From positions 1 through 40,575 of the forward strand of contig NZ_JARLTC010000018.1 of the NCBI RefSeq assembly GCF_029382225.1: DNA of 40,575 nt, in the 5' to 3' direction. A program made the position numbers and the translations under genes. Positions 28,986 through 37,778 of the stretch are shown one piece after another (positions within the stretch are counted from its first letter, which is position 1; the number at the start of each line of letters is the position of its first letter). Source of the stretch: Spongiactinospora sp. TRM90649 (GTDB lineage Bacteria > Actinomycetota > Actinomycetes > Streptosporangiales > Streptosporangiaceae). The notes beneath the pieces were generated by a model. That model was given only the letters and a program-made list of their open reading frames with translations, was not told the origin of the DNA and made no database searches.

Positions 28986-31900
28986 TGTCGATCCCTGGAG
29001 TCGTGGGGAGTTCGGGCAGGGTGGCGATCGCCTGCCGCAGCGCCGGCCTGCTCACGACGTCCATGTGATCTCCCGTGATCTCGACCACCGCGAAATCCCC
29101 AGTCGTCAATCCCCGCCAGGCGTTTTCCTGTGCCTTGCGACGGTCGTTGGCGCGTTCGGACACGGTGAAGAGCGTGATCGCAGCGGTGATCGGCTCGGGG
29201 ACGTAGCGCCAACCCAGCGCGAGGTGGTCTCTGAAGGTCTCGTAAGCGGTGCGAAGTTCGTGCGCGTGCCGTCCTTCGATCCAGCCTGCGTCGACGGCGT
29301 GCGCGATCAGGGCGCTCCAGCGGGACTCATGAGGAGCGGCCGGCGAATCGGCCTCGACCTCAGGCGTCCGCTCGAATCCGCGCCTGAGTTGCCAGGCGAA
29401 TTCGCGCAGTGCCCTTGCCTCGTTCTCCGGCCCCTCCGGCCGGGTCAGCACCTCGGAGTCCAGAAGGATGAGTGGCATGACCGTCCGTCCTCGTGCCTCG
29501 AGCTGCCTCGCCATCTCGAAGGCGATGAGGCCGCCGAACGACCAGCCGAGCAGCTGGACCGGACCCGAAGGCCACGCTGCCTGGACGAGTTCGACGTACT
29601 TCTCCGCTGTCGACTCGACGGAGGCGTCCGCGGACTGCGGTCCTGTCTCTCCTTGCAGACCCAGCACGGGCTGGTCCGGCCCGCAGATCTCGCGAAGCGG
29701 TGCGTAGGCGAGCACACTGCCATCCGAGGGATGAACACAGAACAGCGGAGGCAGATGGCCGTCTGGCTGAATCCTGACCAGGTTCGCGGACTGACGGTCG
29801 GTTCGCAGGAGCGCCGCCATCTCCCGGACGCTCGGAGCGCGGAACAATGCCGGCAGCCCGATGACATGTCCCGTCTTCTCGCGGACCAGCGAGGCCAGCC
29901 GGATCGCGCTCAACGAGTGCCCCCCGTACTCGAAGAACGAGCCGGTTACGGGCACGTCCGTCTGGAGGATCCGGCGCCAAAGTTCGAGCAGCGCCACTTC
30001 CAGTTCGTCCAATGGCTCCGCCGCCACGGATGGGAGCGTGCCGGCCAAGGTCTCCAGCGCACGGCGGTCCACCTTGCCATTGGACGTGTACGGCACCGCT
30101 TTCAGGTGGGTGAATCCGGCCGGCAGCATGTAGGAAGGAAGGTCACGGGCCAGTTCGCGCTGTAGTTCCTTCCGGCCGAGCGAGGAGTCGCCGGTGAAGA
30201 ACGCGTGCAGTCTCCGGTCGTGCTCGGCGCCGAGGGCGAGCACCACCGCGTCATTGACCTCATCGATCCGTTGCAGCGCCGCCTCGATCTCGCCGAGCTC
30301 GATGCGGAATCCTCTGATCTTCACTTGGTGGTCGTTGCGCCCCAAGAACTCGATCGCGCCGTCGGCGCGGTGCCGTACCCGGTCTCCCGTCCGGAACATT
30401 CGGGCCGTGGTGGTGCCGGCGAAGGGGTCCGGGACGAATCGCTCCGCAGTCAGCTCCGGCCTGTTGAGATAGCCACGCGCGACCTGCTGGCCCCCCAGGT
30501 AGAGCTCGCCCTCGACGCCGATCGGCGCGGGTCGCCGGTGCGCGTCCAAGATGTACGCGGTGGTGCCGGCAATCGGGCGGCCGATCGCCGGTGGACGGAG
30601 CCCGTCGCCGGACGGGCGGACCGTCTCCACCGTGGACAGGACCGTGTTCTCGGTCGGTCCGTACCCGTTGACGAGTTGAAAAGGCAGACGAAGGGGCGAT
30701 GGGTGCAGCCGGTCACCGGCGACGACCACCGTGCGTAGTGCAAGATCGTCGAGCCGGGGCTCGACGAGCATCGCCTCCCAGAGAGGCGTCACCACGAAAC
30801 TGACCGTGACCCGGCTGGTGGCGAGCCACCGCCACATCTTCGCGGGGTCGACGATCGCCCCTGCGGGGGCGATCACCAGCGTGGCGCCGACGGCCAGAGT
30901 GGGCCAGACATCCATGACGCACACGTCGAACGCGGCGTTGGCCGTATGGCCGCAGCGGTCCGCAGCGGTCAACCTGTATTCCTCGGCATACCAAGCGACG
31001 AAGTTCTCCAGGCTGTGATGTTCGATCATCACCCCCTTGGGGTGGCCGGTCGACCCTGAGGTGTAGATGACGTAGGCAAGCTCGTCGCCGGTGGGCTCCC
31101 GCAGGCGAATGGGCTCACTGTCCTCAGATGGTGTACCGATGTCCAGCGGCGTGACAGTCTCGGGGATCAGCAGCAGGAGATCCGCCGTGGTCAGCACCCA
31201 GCGGGCACCGGAGTCCGTCAGCATGTAGTCGATCCGTGACTGCGGTGTCTCAGGATCGATCGGCAGGTACGCTCCTCCGGCCTTCATGATTCCCAGCGCC
31301 GCCACGACGAAGGCAGGCTCCCGGCCGCACAGGACAGCCACGATCTCGCCGCGACGCAGTCCTTCGGCCGTCAGCCTGGCGGCCACGTTGTCGGAGGCGG
31401 AGTTCAGCTCGGCGTAGGTGAGGGCCGCTCTATCGCCTTCCACGGCGACAGCGTCCGGTTGCCGCTTCGCATGATTCCGGATCGCCGTGATCGGTGACTC
31501 GCTCGCGATCCGATGGATGTCCGTAGTGTTCCACTGCCTGACCACCTGGTCGTGCTCGGTCGTGCTGAGCAGTTCGATGCGGTCGATGGGCACGTCCGGA
31601 TCGTCGGCGATCTGGTGGAGGAGCTTGGTGTAGTGCCCAACCATTCGCGTCACCTGTTCGGCATCGAACAGGTGGGTGTCGTACTCCCACCAACCGTCCA
31701 GGCCGTTCTCGCCGGGTACGCAGGTCACGGTCAGGTCGAACTTGGCGGTGCCGCCATCGATCAGCAGTCCCGAGGCCTGGACACCGCGCAGGTCGAGCTC
31801 GCTTGCGAGGGGCGGCTCGAAGGTGAACATGATTTGCACCAGCGGTGTGTAACTCGCGTCGCGCCCGGCTCCGGAAATCCGTACCAGATCTTCGAACGGC

Positions 31901-34900
31901 ACGTCATGATGCTCGAACGCTCCCACGCACGTGTCCCGAACTCGGCCGGTCAACTGGCGGAACGTGAGGGGTTCGGCCGGGACTTCGGTGACCAGAGGCA
32001 ATGTCCCGGTGAGCATGCCGACCACGTCCTTGTTCGCCGGATTCTGCCGGTTGGCGAAGGCCGTGCCCACCACGAGCTTGTCCACCTTCGCGGCCTCCGT
32101 GTAGCGCATGAGGAGGGCTTTGAACGCCGCCAGCAGAGTGATGTAGAGCGTGGATCCCTGGCTCTGGGCGACTTCTTTGATTCGGGCCAGAACCGGCGGG
32201 GGCAAGGTCATGCGGACGCGCCGGCCGTGGTGCCCCTTGACCGACGGCCGGTTCTTGTCACTGGGCAGAGCGAGGAGGGCGGGCACGTCGGAGAGCGTTC
32301 GGCGCCAGTATTCCTCGTCGCGTACCTGGACATGTTCGTCGATGGTGTCGATGTACTGCACGCCGTTAGGGAGCGGCATTTCCCGCCCCTCAAGGGCGGC
32401 GCCGTACAACTGAGATAGATCACGCAGAATGACGGTGAGCGAAGCTCCGTCGATGACGGCGTGGTGTGCCAGCACCGCCAGCACGTGGCGCCCCGGGCCC
32501 AGATCGACCAGCAGCATGCGGAACAGCGGGCCGTTCTCAAGATCCAGCGGGCCGGCCGCATACGACTCGACCACCGCCTGGATCTCGGCCTCGCTCGAGT
32601 CCGGCGAAAGCGTCATCCGCTCCAGGGGAGCGTGACCCACCTCGCCGACCATCTGGCGCACCTCGCCATGGGCCTCGTGGAAGGTCGTCCGCAACGCTTC
32701 GTGACCTGCGACCAGATGCCATAGCGCGCTGCGCAACGCGAGTTCGTCCACATCCCCGGTCAGATGCCACGCCTTGCAGATGTTGTACAGCGGGCTGGAG
32801 CCGGCGAGCCGTTGATGCAGATAGACATTGCGCTGATGAGAGCCCAGTTCCGCCGAGCGGACCGACTGCCGGATCGCGGGGAGGTCGGCGTAACCGTAAT
32901 CGCGTGCCAGCACCGTGGTCAGCGGGGAGAGTGTCGCCGTGTCGAAATGGGTGCGCCATGAGTTCGCGGTGCTCGGCTCCATCTTGTCGAAGCGGGCGAA
33001 CTTGAAGTCACCCGCCATCCGGGACTCCGGATGAAGGCCATCGGCCATACGCGCGGTCACATCGGCGTACGGATCCAGCATCGCCTCGTGGAACGGCACA
33101 TCAAGGAAGTCCGCGATTGCGCGCAGCACCGTCACCGGCTCTTCTAGCAGGTCCTCGAAACGCACGGTCATCTGCCGGTCGCCTGGTACGCCGTGCAGAA
33201 ACTCCCGCACGTTCTGGTTGCTGACCAGCCAGATGAGCTCAGCCAGTTCCCTGACCGAGTACGAGTGTTCGTGCCGGAAGACCTGATCCAGCCTGGCCTC
33301 GACATACGACAGCGCCATCGCGCCTGGATGGCGGATCAGATGGACGTAACGTGGTGCTTCGAACATCTCCTCCATGCGCGTCAGAGCCGCGTAGTCCATG
33401 GCGTACGTACTGGTCTTGTCGACCAGAAGACGCGGACCGATCTGCTCTTGCAGCACTCGGTAGGTGTCGGCGACGAGATGTTCCTGGCTGAGCCGTTCCA
33501 CAAGTGTCTCGGCCTCGTCGAGCCCACCGGCGGAGACCTGGCGCAGCGCCCGCAGCAGCCCCTCCCGCGCATAGCCGTTCCTGCCGCTCAGCGCCAGGTC
33601 GCGGGCTCGCATGGTGTCGAATCCGAGCAGTTCCAGCTCCGGTGGCACGAAGAGCTCTGGATGGCCCGCCAACATCACCCGCAGCAGCGTGGAGCCTGAT
33701 CGCGGAGCGGACAGGACGAAGGCGGCCTTTGACAGCTTGTCCGGTGGGGCGGCGGGCGGCCGACCTGTGACGAGTCGGCGAAAGGCCCGGAGCATGGACA
33801 CGTCAACCGAGCGGTTCTCCTGGGTCGTCACCGGCCGGCCGGGGCCGTCGTGGGCGAGGGCAGCAGCCAGTCGCGGATATTCGGCGGTGAGGTAAGAGGA
33901 GAAGCCCGACAAGGTCGGGTGGTCGAATATGGCTGCCACGTAGACGATGTCTCCGGTCAACCGCTCCAACGCGTTCATCAGTGAGCCGGCTTGGAGTGAC
34001 GTGCCGCCGAGCGCGAAGAAATCGTCGTCTGCGCCGATGTGAGCAACACCGAGCGTCTCCCTCCACAGCCTCTCCAGGCCGGGCGGTGTCTGTTCCGTGG
34101 TCGTGGTGGGTGCCGTTGGTTTGTCCGGGTCCAGAGCCGTCTGGCCGGCCTCATCACCGGGGGCCATGGGCTCCGCCGCGGCCAGGGCCGCCCGATCGAC
34201 CTTGCCGTTGGGGAGAAGCGGCAGTTCGTCCAGAAAGACGAACTGCGTCGGCACCATATAGGGAGGCAGTCGCTCACCGAGGAACCGGCGCAGCTCACCG
34301 AGAGAGCCGCCTACGACGTAGGCCACCAGGCGGTGCAGCCCGTGGTCGGTCGCGTGGGTCGCCACGACGGCGCGGCTTACCTCCGGATGCTCCGCCAGTG
34401 TCCTCTCGACCTCGTGAAGCTCCACCCGGTATCCGTTGATCTTGACTTGATGGTCTCGCCGCCCGAGGATGTCAAGTGCGCCGTCATCCCGGAACCTGGC
34501 CAGGTCCCCGGTACGGTAGACGCGCCCGCCCTCCTGGAATGGGTCGAGACGGAAGCGCTCGTCGGTGAGATCCAGGCGGCCCAGATATCCACGCGCGACT
34601 CCGGCGCCGCCGAGCCACAACTCTCCTGGGGAGCCCACCGGAACCGGCTCCATTCGGTCGTCCAGAACGTAGGCGCGAGTATTGGCGATCGGCCTGCCCA
34701 CGCTGGGGGCCTGCCAGTCGGTTCCCGTCAGCCGCGCGGCCGTGGACCAGACGGTCGTCTCGGTGGGACCGTACACATTCCACAATTGCCGGACCTGGCC
34801 GACGAGGCGCCGAGCCAGCGTGGGGGGCATTGCCTCGCCGCCGCACAGCGCCGTGATGGGCGGTAACCAGCGGCCGGTGTCGAGCAGCATGATCCAACTG

Positions 34901-36123
34901 GCGGGCGTGGCCTGCATCACGGTCGCGCCAGACCGCTCCAGCGCCTCCAACAGCCGGTGACCATCATTGGTCTCGCCGACATCGGCGATGGCGACCTTGC
35001 CTCCGATAACGAGCGGGCCCAGGAGTTCCAGCATCGCGATGTCGAAGGAGACGGATGTCACCGCGAGCACGCTGTCCTCGGCGGTCAACTCCAGTAGATC
35101 TCGCATGCCCAGCAAGAGGTTGGTGAGATTGCGGTGCTCGATCTGCACGCCTTTCGGCCGGCCGGTGGAGCCGGAGGTGTAGATCACATAAGCGAGGTCG
35201 TCGGCGTTGGCGCCGGTGACGACCTCGTCCGCCTTCTCCCGTTCCACCAGGAGCCGGACGGCCTCCAGGACCACGACGCGACGGTCCTGGAAGGCCGCCG
35301 ACTCGGCGCCCGTCTGGTCGGACAGCACCAAACCGGCCCGGCTGTCATCGAGCATCTGGCCGATTCTGGCCTCGGGATAGCGTGGGTCCAGCGGAACATA
35401 GGCCGCACCCGCCTTGAGCACCGCGAGCATCGACACGATCAGGTCCGCCGTCCGTCCCAGGTGCAGGCCGACCAGGTCACCTGGGCCGATCTCCAAGCGC
35501 CGCAGAAACCGGGCCAGCCGGTTGGCACGCTGATCGAGTTCCAGGTAGGACAGCACCTCGGTCCGATCCACAACGGCCACGGAATACGGAGTACGCGCGG
35601 CTTGTGCCGCCACCAGGTCGGAGACCAGTTGGTGGCTGGGATAGGGCCGGGCGGTCTGATTCCAGTCGTGAAGCACCTTCGCGCGCTGCTCGTCAGCGAG
35701 GAGACAGAGCCGGTCGATCCCGATGTCAGGGCTCCGTAGGGCATCGTGAACCAGCGTCGGCAGTACCTCGTCGAGCATGCGACCATCAACAGCGTCAGTG
35801 ATCAGCCGGACGCCATCCGCCTCGTCGACCGTCTCGAATCTGATCGGGCTGTCACTCCGCGCGTCGCCGCCCCGCGAACGCTGGCCGAGCAGTCCTCGCA
35901 TGGAAACCCTGTGGTCGAGGTCGTAGCCATGTCTGTGCTCGATTCCCTCGTTGACCAGCAGAAGTTCGACCTGGGCCGCCCCCGTCAACCGATATGACAA
36001 GACCGCGAGCGCGGCGCCCAAGGCACATGCCGGAGGGCAGCCGGTATGACGGCTGAGCTCGTTCAGGGTGGCCACCGCAGGCCCTGGAATGTGGATATCC
36101 GTCGACGAAGGGCTGGTAGTCAT
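28975..36123 (-). CDS. Nonribosomal peptide synthetase with an embedded sulfotransferase domain
   Basis: This 2382-residue NRPS has this order. Residues 1-140: remnant of a condensation domain without HHxxxDG. A1: about 160-650 (YTSGSTGRPKGV at 313, NVYGPTETTVW at 445, NGKVDR near 640). T1: FFALGGTSLQ at about 704. Sulfotransferase: about 795-1075, with SAPRSGSTLLR (803) and RYVHLIRHPG (923). C: HHAVIDG at about 1220. A2: YTSGSTGHPKGV at 1686, NGYGPTENTVL at 1820, NGKVDR near 2015. T2: YGGHSLS at about 2068. TE: GWSFGG at about 2190. The A1 pocket reads DILQLGVVWK, close to the glycine code. A2 reads DVMFVAGVLK, which I cannot assign. ATG 36123 lies 14 bases after the methyltransferase stop. 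The product is probably a two-residue sulfated or sulfate-activated peptide; this is inference. Confidence 0.93.
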   Translation of the reverse strand: MTTSPSSTDIHIPGPAVATLNELSRHTGCPPACALGAALAVLSYRLTGAAQVELLLVNEGIEHRHGYDLDHRVSMRGLLGQRSRGGDARSDSPIRFETVDEADGVRLITDAVDGRMLDEVLPTLVHDALRSPDIGIDRLCLLADEQRAKVLHDWNQTARPYPSHQLVSDLVAAQAARTPYSVAVVDRTEVLSYLELDQRANRLARFLRRLEIGPGDLVGLHLGRTADLIVSMLAVLKAGAAYVPLDPRYPEARIGQMLDDSRAGLVLSDQTGAESAAFQDRRVVVLEAVRLLVEREKADEVVTGANADDLAYVIYTSGSTGRPKGVQIEHRNLTNLLLGMRDLLELTAEDSVLAVTSVSFDIAMLELLGPLVIGGKVAIADVGETNDGHRLLEALERSGATVMQATPASWIMLLDTGRWLPPITALCGGEAMPPTLARRLVGQVRQLWNVYGPTETTVWSTAARLTGTDWQAPSVGRPIANTRAYVLDDRMEPVPVGSPGELWLGGAGVARGYLGRLDLTDERFRLDPFQEGGRVYRTGDLARFRDDGALDILGRRDHQVKINGYRVELHEVERTLAEHPEVSRAVVATHATDHGLHRLVAYVVGGSLGELRRFLGERLPPYMVPTQFVFLDELPLLPNGKVDRAALAAAEPMAPGDEAGQTALDPDKPTAPTTTTEQTPPGLERLWRETLGVAHIGADDDFFALGGTSLQAGSLMNALERLTGDIVYVAAIFDHPTLSGFSSYLTAEYPRLAAALAHDGPGRPVTTQENRSVDVSMLRAFRRLVTGRPPAAPPDKLSKAAFVLSAPRSGSTLLRVMLAGHPELFVPPELELLGFDTMRARDLALSGRNGYAREGLLRALRQVSAGGLDEAETLVERLSQEHLVADTYRVLQEQIGPRLLVDKTSTYAMDYAALTRMEEMFEAPRYVHLIRHPGAMALSYVEARLDQVFRHEHSYSVRELAELIWLVSNQNVREFLHGVPGDRQMTVRFEDLLEEPVTVLRAIADFLDVPFHEAMLDPYADVTARMADGLHPESRMAGDFKFARFDKMEPSTANSWRTHFDTATLSPLTTVLARDYGYADLPAIRQSVRSAELGSHQRNVYLHQRLAGSSPLYNICKAWHLTGDVDELALRSALWHLVAGHEALRTTFHEAHGEVRQMVGEVGHAPLERMTLSPDSSEAEIQAVVESYAAGPLDLENGPLFRMLLVDLGPGRHVLAVLAHHAVIDGASLTVILRDLSQLYGAALEGREMPLPNGVQYIDTIDEHVQVRDEEYWRRTLSDVPALLALPSDKNRPSVKGHHGRRVRMTLPPPVLARIKEVAQSQGSTLYITLLAAFKALLMRYTEAAKVDKLVVGTAFANRQNPANKDVVGMLTGTLPLVTEVPAEPLTFRQLTGRVRDTCVGAFEHHDVPFEDLVRISGAGRDASYTPLVQIMFTFEPPLASELDLRGVQASGLLIDGGTAKFDLTVTCVPGENGLDGWWEYDTHLFDAEQVTRMVGHYTKLLHQIADDPDVPIDRIELLSTTEHDQVVRQWNTTDIHRIASESPITAIRNHAKRQPDAVAVEGDRAALTYAELNSASDNVAARLTAEGLRRGEIVAVLCGREPAFVVAALGIMKAGGAYLPIDPETPQSRIDYMLTDSGARWVLTTADLLLLIPETVTPLDIGTPSEDSEPIRLREPTGDELAYVIYTSGSTGHPKGVMIEHHSLENFVAWYAEEYRLTAADRCGHTANAAFDVCVMDVWPTLAVGATLVIAPAGAIVDPAKMWRWLATSRVTVSFVVTPLWEAMLVEPRLDDLALRTVVVAGDRLHPSPLRLPFQLVNGYGPTENTVLSTVETVRPSGDGLRPPAIGRPIAGTTAYILDAHRRPAPIGVEGELYLGGQQVARGYLNRPELTAERFVPDPFAGTTTARMFRTGDRVRHRADGAIEFLGRNDHQVKIRGFRIELGEIEAALQRIDEVNDAVVLALGAEHDRRLHAFFTGDSSLGRKELQRELARDLPSYMLPAGFTHLKAVPYTSNGKVDRRALETLAGTLPSVAAEPLDELEVALLELWRRILQTDVPVTGSFFEYGGHSLSAIRLASLVREKTGHVIGLPALFRAPSVREMAALLRTDRQSANLVRIQPDGHLPPLFCVHPSDGSVLAYAPLREICGPDQPVLGLQGETGPQSADASVESTAEKYVELVQAAWPSGPVQLLGWSFGGLIAFEMARQLEARGRTVMPLILLDSEVLTRPEGPENEARALREFAWQLRRGFERTPEVEADSPAAPHESRWSALIAHAVDAGWIEGRHAHELRTAYETFRDHLALGWRYVPEPITAAITLFTVSERANDRRKAQENAWRGLTTGDFAVVEITGDHMDVVSRPALRQAIATLPELPTTPGIDSGS
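32898..33741 (-). other. Sulfotransferase domain inside the NRPS (approximate limits)
   Basis: The segment is continuous in frame with the NRPS. AAFVLSAPRSGSTLLRVMLA is the 5'-phosphosulfate loop of PAPS-dependent sulfotransferases. RYVHLIRHPGAMALSYVEAR matches the 3'-phosphate-binding R-x-x-x-[DH]-P...S element. VRFEDLLEEPVTVLRAIADF is the usual late-domain motif. It lies between the first carrier protein and the C domain. In the curacin PKS (CurM) an embedded sulfotransferase activates a hydroxyl for chain release, so acting on carrier-bound substrates has precedent. Confidence 0.85.
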
Positions 36124-36137
36124 CAAAGCCCCGTCCG

Positions 36138-37118
36138 TTATCGGCTCTTGGGCGCCGCCGGCAGCCGCCCGGCGCTCAGGACGTTGGAAGCCCGCCATGC
36201 CTCGTCCGTGTGAATGACGACCGAGTCGTCGGCCGCAACCGAAAGGGATTCTCTGAGAGGGCTGTACGTCTCCGTGGTCCAGAGCGGTTTGCCATCGAAG
36301 ATCAGTTCCTGGGTCCAGAGCACGCCCGTGAGCCGGCCAGGAACCGTCATGGACAAGGTGGTCTCGGCCGGGAAGCCGACGAACGCGGGCGCGGAGTAGT
36401 CGATCTCGGTGTAGTGCGTCGGCTCGGTCAGCAGCCGTAGGTCCTTACGCGGGAAGCGCACGGAGCCCATGCGCGTAGGTGGCCGCCAGTCGCGTGAGGC
36501 CGTGTCGATCGGCCGGCTGCGCTTCACGGCCAGTTCCTGGATCGTACGGTCGATCAACGGCTGGAAGTCCAGGTCATAGCATTCCTTGAGCAGCTTGGCG
36601 CTCTGCCGAAGGTCTGAGAATTCGGTCTGCATGTCCCAGTCGGTTCGCTCACAACCGGTTACACTGTACCGGATGAATCCGGGAACGATCACGCTATTAT
36701 CGAAGCAGAACCGGTCGCGCAAGGAGAACACCATCCGGGAACGCGCCTCGTCTTCGAGTGGATGGTTTGTATAAATAAAGGCGAGTAGGACATCGAAGGG
36801 ACGTCCTCCTGTCAGTTCCGGCAATTCAGGCTCCATGAGATCCGCCTCGATGAACCTGACCCGGTCGTCCATACCATTGTGCTTGGCCAGTATGCGCGCC
36901 GTGTCGAGATGCTGGCGGTCCACCCCCACGACCTGCTCGGCACCCGCGTTGAGCGCCAGGAAGGACAGCACGCCGCTACCGGTACCCGCGTCCAGCACGT
37001 GAGCGCCCCGCCCTACCGCCTTTTCGATGGCCCTGCGCAAATTGTGCCCGCGATCGAGGCTGAGAAGGAGTCGGAGGTGCAGGTCCGTGGTGAAGGAAAA
37101 GTCGGCGAGTCCAGCCAT
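36138..37118 (-). CDS. PRMT-like class I SAM-dependent methyltransferase
   Basis: This 326-residue protein has a Rossmann methyltransferase domain (about 35-150). Motif I is HVLDAGTGSGVLSFLALNAG, an acidic ribose contact is in VVGVDRQHL, and RVRFIEADLMEPELPE is the post-II region. A C-terminal beta-rich part follows as in protein arginine methyltransferases. The PRMT double-Glu hairpin is not recognisable (the place reads LAFIYTNHPLEDEARSRMVF), so arginine methylation should not be assumed. It is the first gene of the NRPS-MFS operon, with the NRPS 14 bases downstream. It probably methylates a precursor or the peptide product. Confidence 0.82.
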   Translation of the reverse strand: MAGLADFSFTTDLHLRLLLSLDRGHNLRRAIEKAVGRGAHVLDAGTGSGVLSFLALNAGAEQVVGVDRQHLDTARILAKHNGMDDRVRFIEADLMEPELPELTGGRPFDVLLAFIYTNHPLEDEARSRMVFSLRDRFCFDNSVIVPGFIRYSVTGCERTDWDMQTEFSDLRQSAKLLKECYDLDFQPLIDRTIQELAVKRSRPIDTASRDWRPPTRMGSVRFPRKDLRLLTEPTHYTEIDYSAPAFVGFPAETTLSMTVPGRLTGVLWTQELIFDGKPLWTTETYSPLRESLSVAADDSVVIHTDEAWRASNVLSAGRLPAAPKSR

Positions 37119-37440
37119 AATTGCCCCCGGCGATGAATAGAGAAACGGTTCAACGATGCAGTCCTGAATCTCAGGCGGCTTTCATTCAAGCACGGAGTGA
37201 AGGGGACCTACAGGAAATCCATCGGCAACTCACCGGCAAGTTGCGCTACCACCGGCAGCAGCGGCAATGTGATCACACATCGCCATTAACAGTGAACCTT
37301 TTCAACATCAAGTTCCCTGGTCAGAGGCGATGTCCTGGCCACCGCTCACGCGTGACCAGGCGCTCCGCGCATACGCCGGCCCTGGTCCGAGATCGGTGAT
37401 GCACTGAACCTCTTCATCCTGCTCTGTGGGGAGTGTGAGG
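37119..37440. promoter_or_regulatory. Upstream region of the methyltransferase-NRPS-MFS operon
   Basis: No gene is supported in these 322 bases. They lie upstream of the minus-strand operon and up to the left end of the IS element, so they should contain the operon promoter. Composition is less GC-rich near 37130-37300 than in the flanking genes. I see no clear operator or palindrome shared with the regulator's own upstream region. Confidence 0.4.
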
Positions 37441-37461
37441 TGCCCCTGATCTTCCGGACAC
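37441..37461 (+). repeat. Left terminal inverted repeat of the IS element
   Basis: TGCCCCTGATCTTCCGGACA followed by C. It is the reverse-complement partner of 38664-38684 with 17 of 21 matches. Confidence 0.85.
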
Positions 37462-37502
37462 GGTGCCAAGTAGGGTGCTGACTGGTTCGGAAGGAAGGGT
37501 TC

Positions 37503-37778
37503 GTGGCGGGAAAGAATTCTTCAGAGGAGTTCGAGGACGAGGTCGTCAAGGCCGTCTTGGACGAGCGGTCGCAGGCGGCCAAGGATTTCGGCGTGTCGCG
37601 GGAGACCGCGCGGAACTGGGTGACCAAGGAGAAGCGCCGCCGGTCGGGGAACACCGAGCCGGGCCGGGATGCCGCGGAGCGTGCGAGGGTACGCGAGATG
37701 GAACGTCGGATCGCGGAACTTGAGCAGGAGAACGCCTTCCTGAAAAAATGCGCGGCCTTCTTTGCGAGGGAGCGGTAG
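37503..37778 (+). CDS. IS3-family transposase OrfA
   Basis: This 91-residue DNA-binding subunit starts at GTG 37503 with GGAAGG upstream. An HTH is at about 15-45 (AVLDERSQAAKDFGVSRETA, RNWVTKE) and a leucine-zipper tail follows (ERRIAELEQENAFLKKCAAF). A run of six A (37743-37748) in the codons CTG AAA AAA TGC is a suitable site for the programmed -1 frameshift that makes the OrfAB fusion in this family. Confidence 0.88.
   Translation: MAGKNSSEEFEDEVVKAVLDERSQAAKDFGVSRETARNWVTKEKRRRSGNTEPGRDAAERARVREMERRIAELEQENAFLKKCAAFFARER

Noticed and set aside
28879..30165. 428-codon plus-strand open frame
   Set aside because: It is antisense to the NRPS thioesterase/A2 region and has no recognisable domain or ribosome binding site.
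32898..33741. Sulfotransferase as a separate gene inserted in the NRPS
   Set aside because: There is no stop, start or ribosome binding site at either border, and the frame is continuous with the flanking T and C domains.
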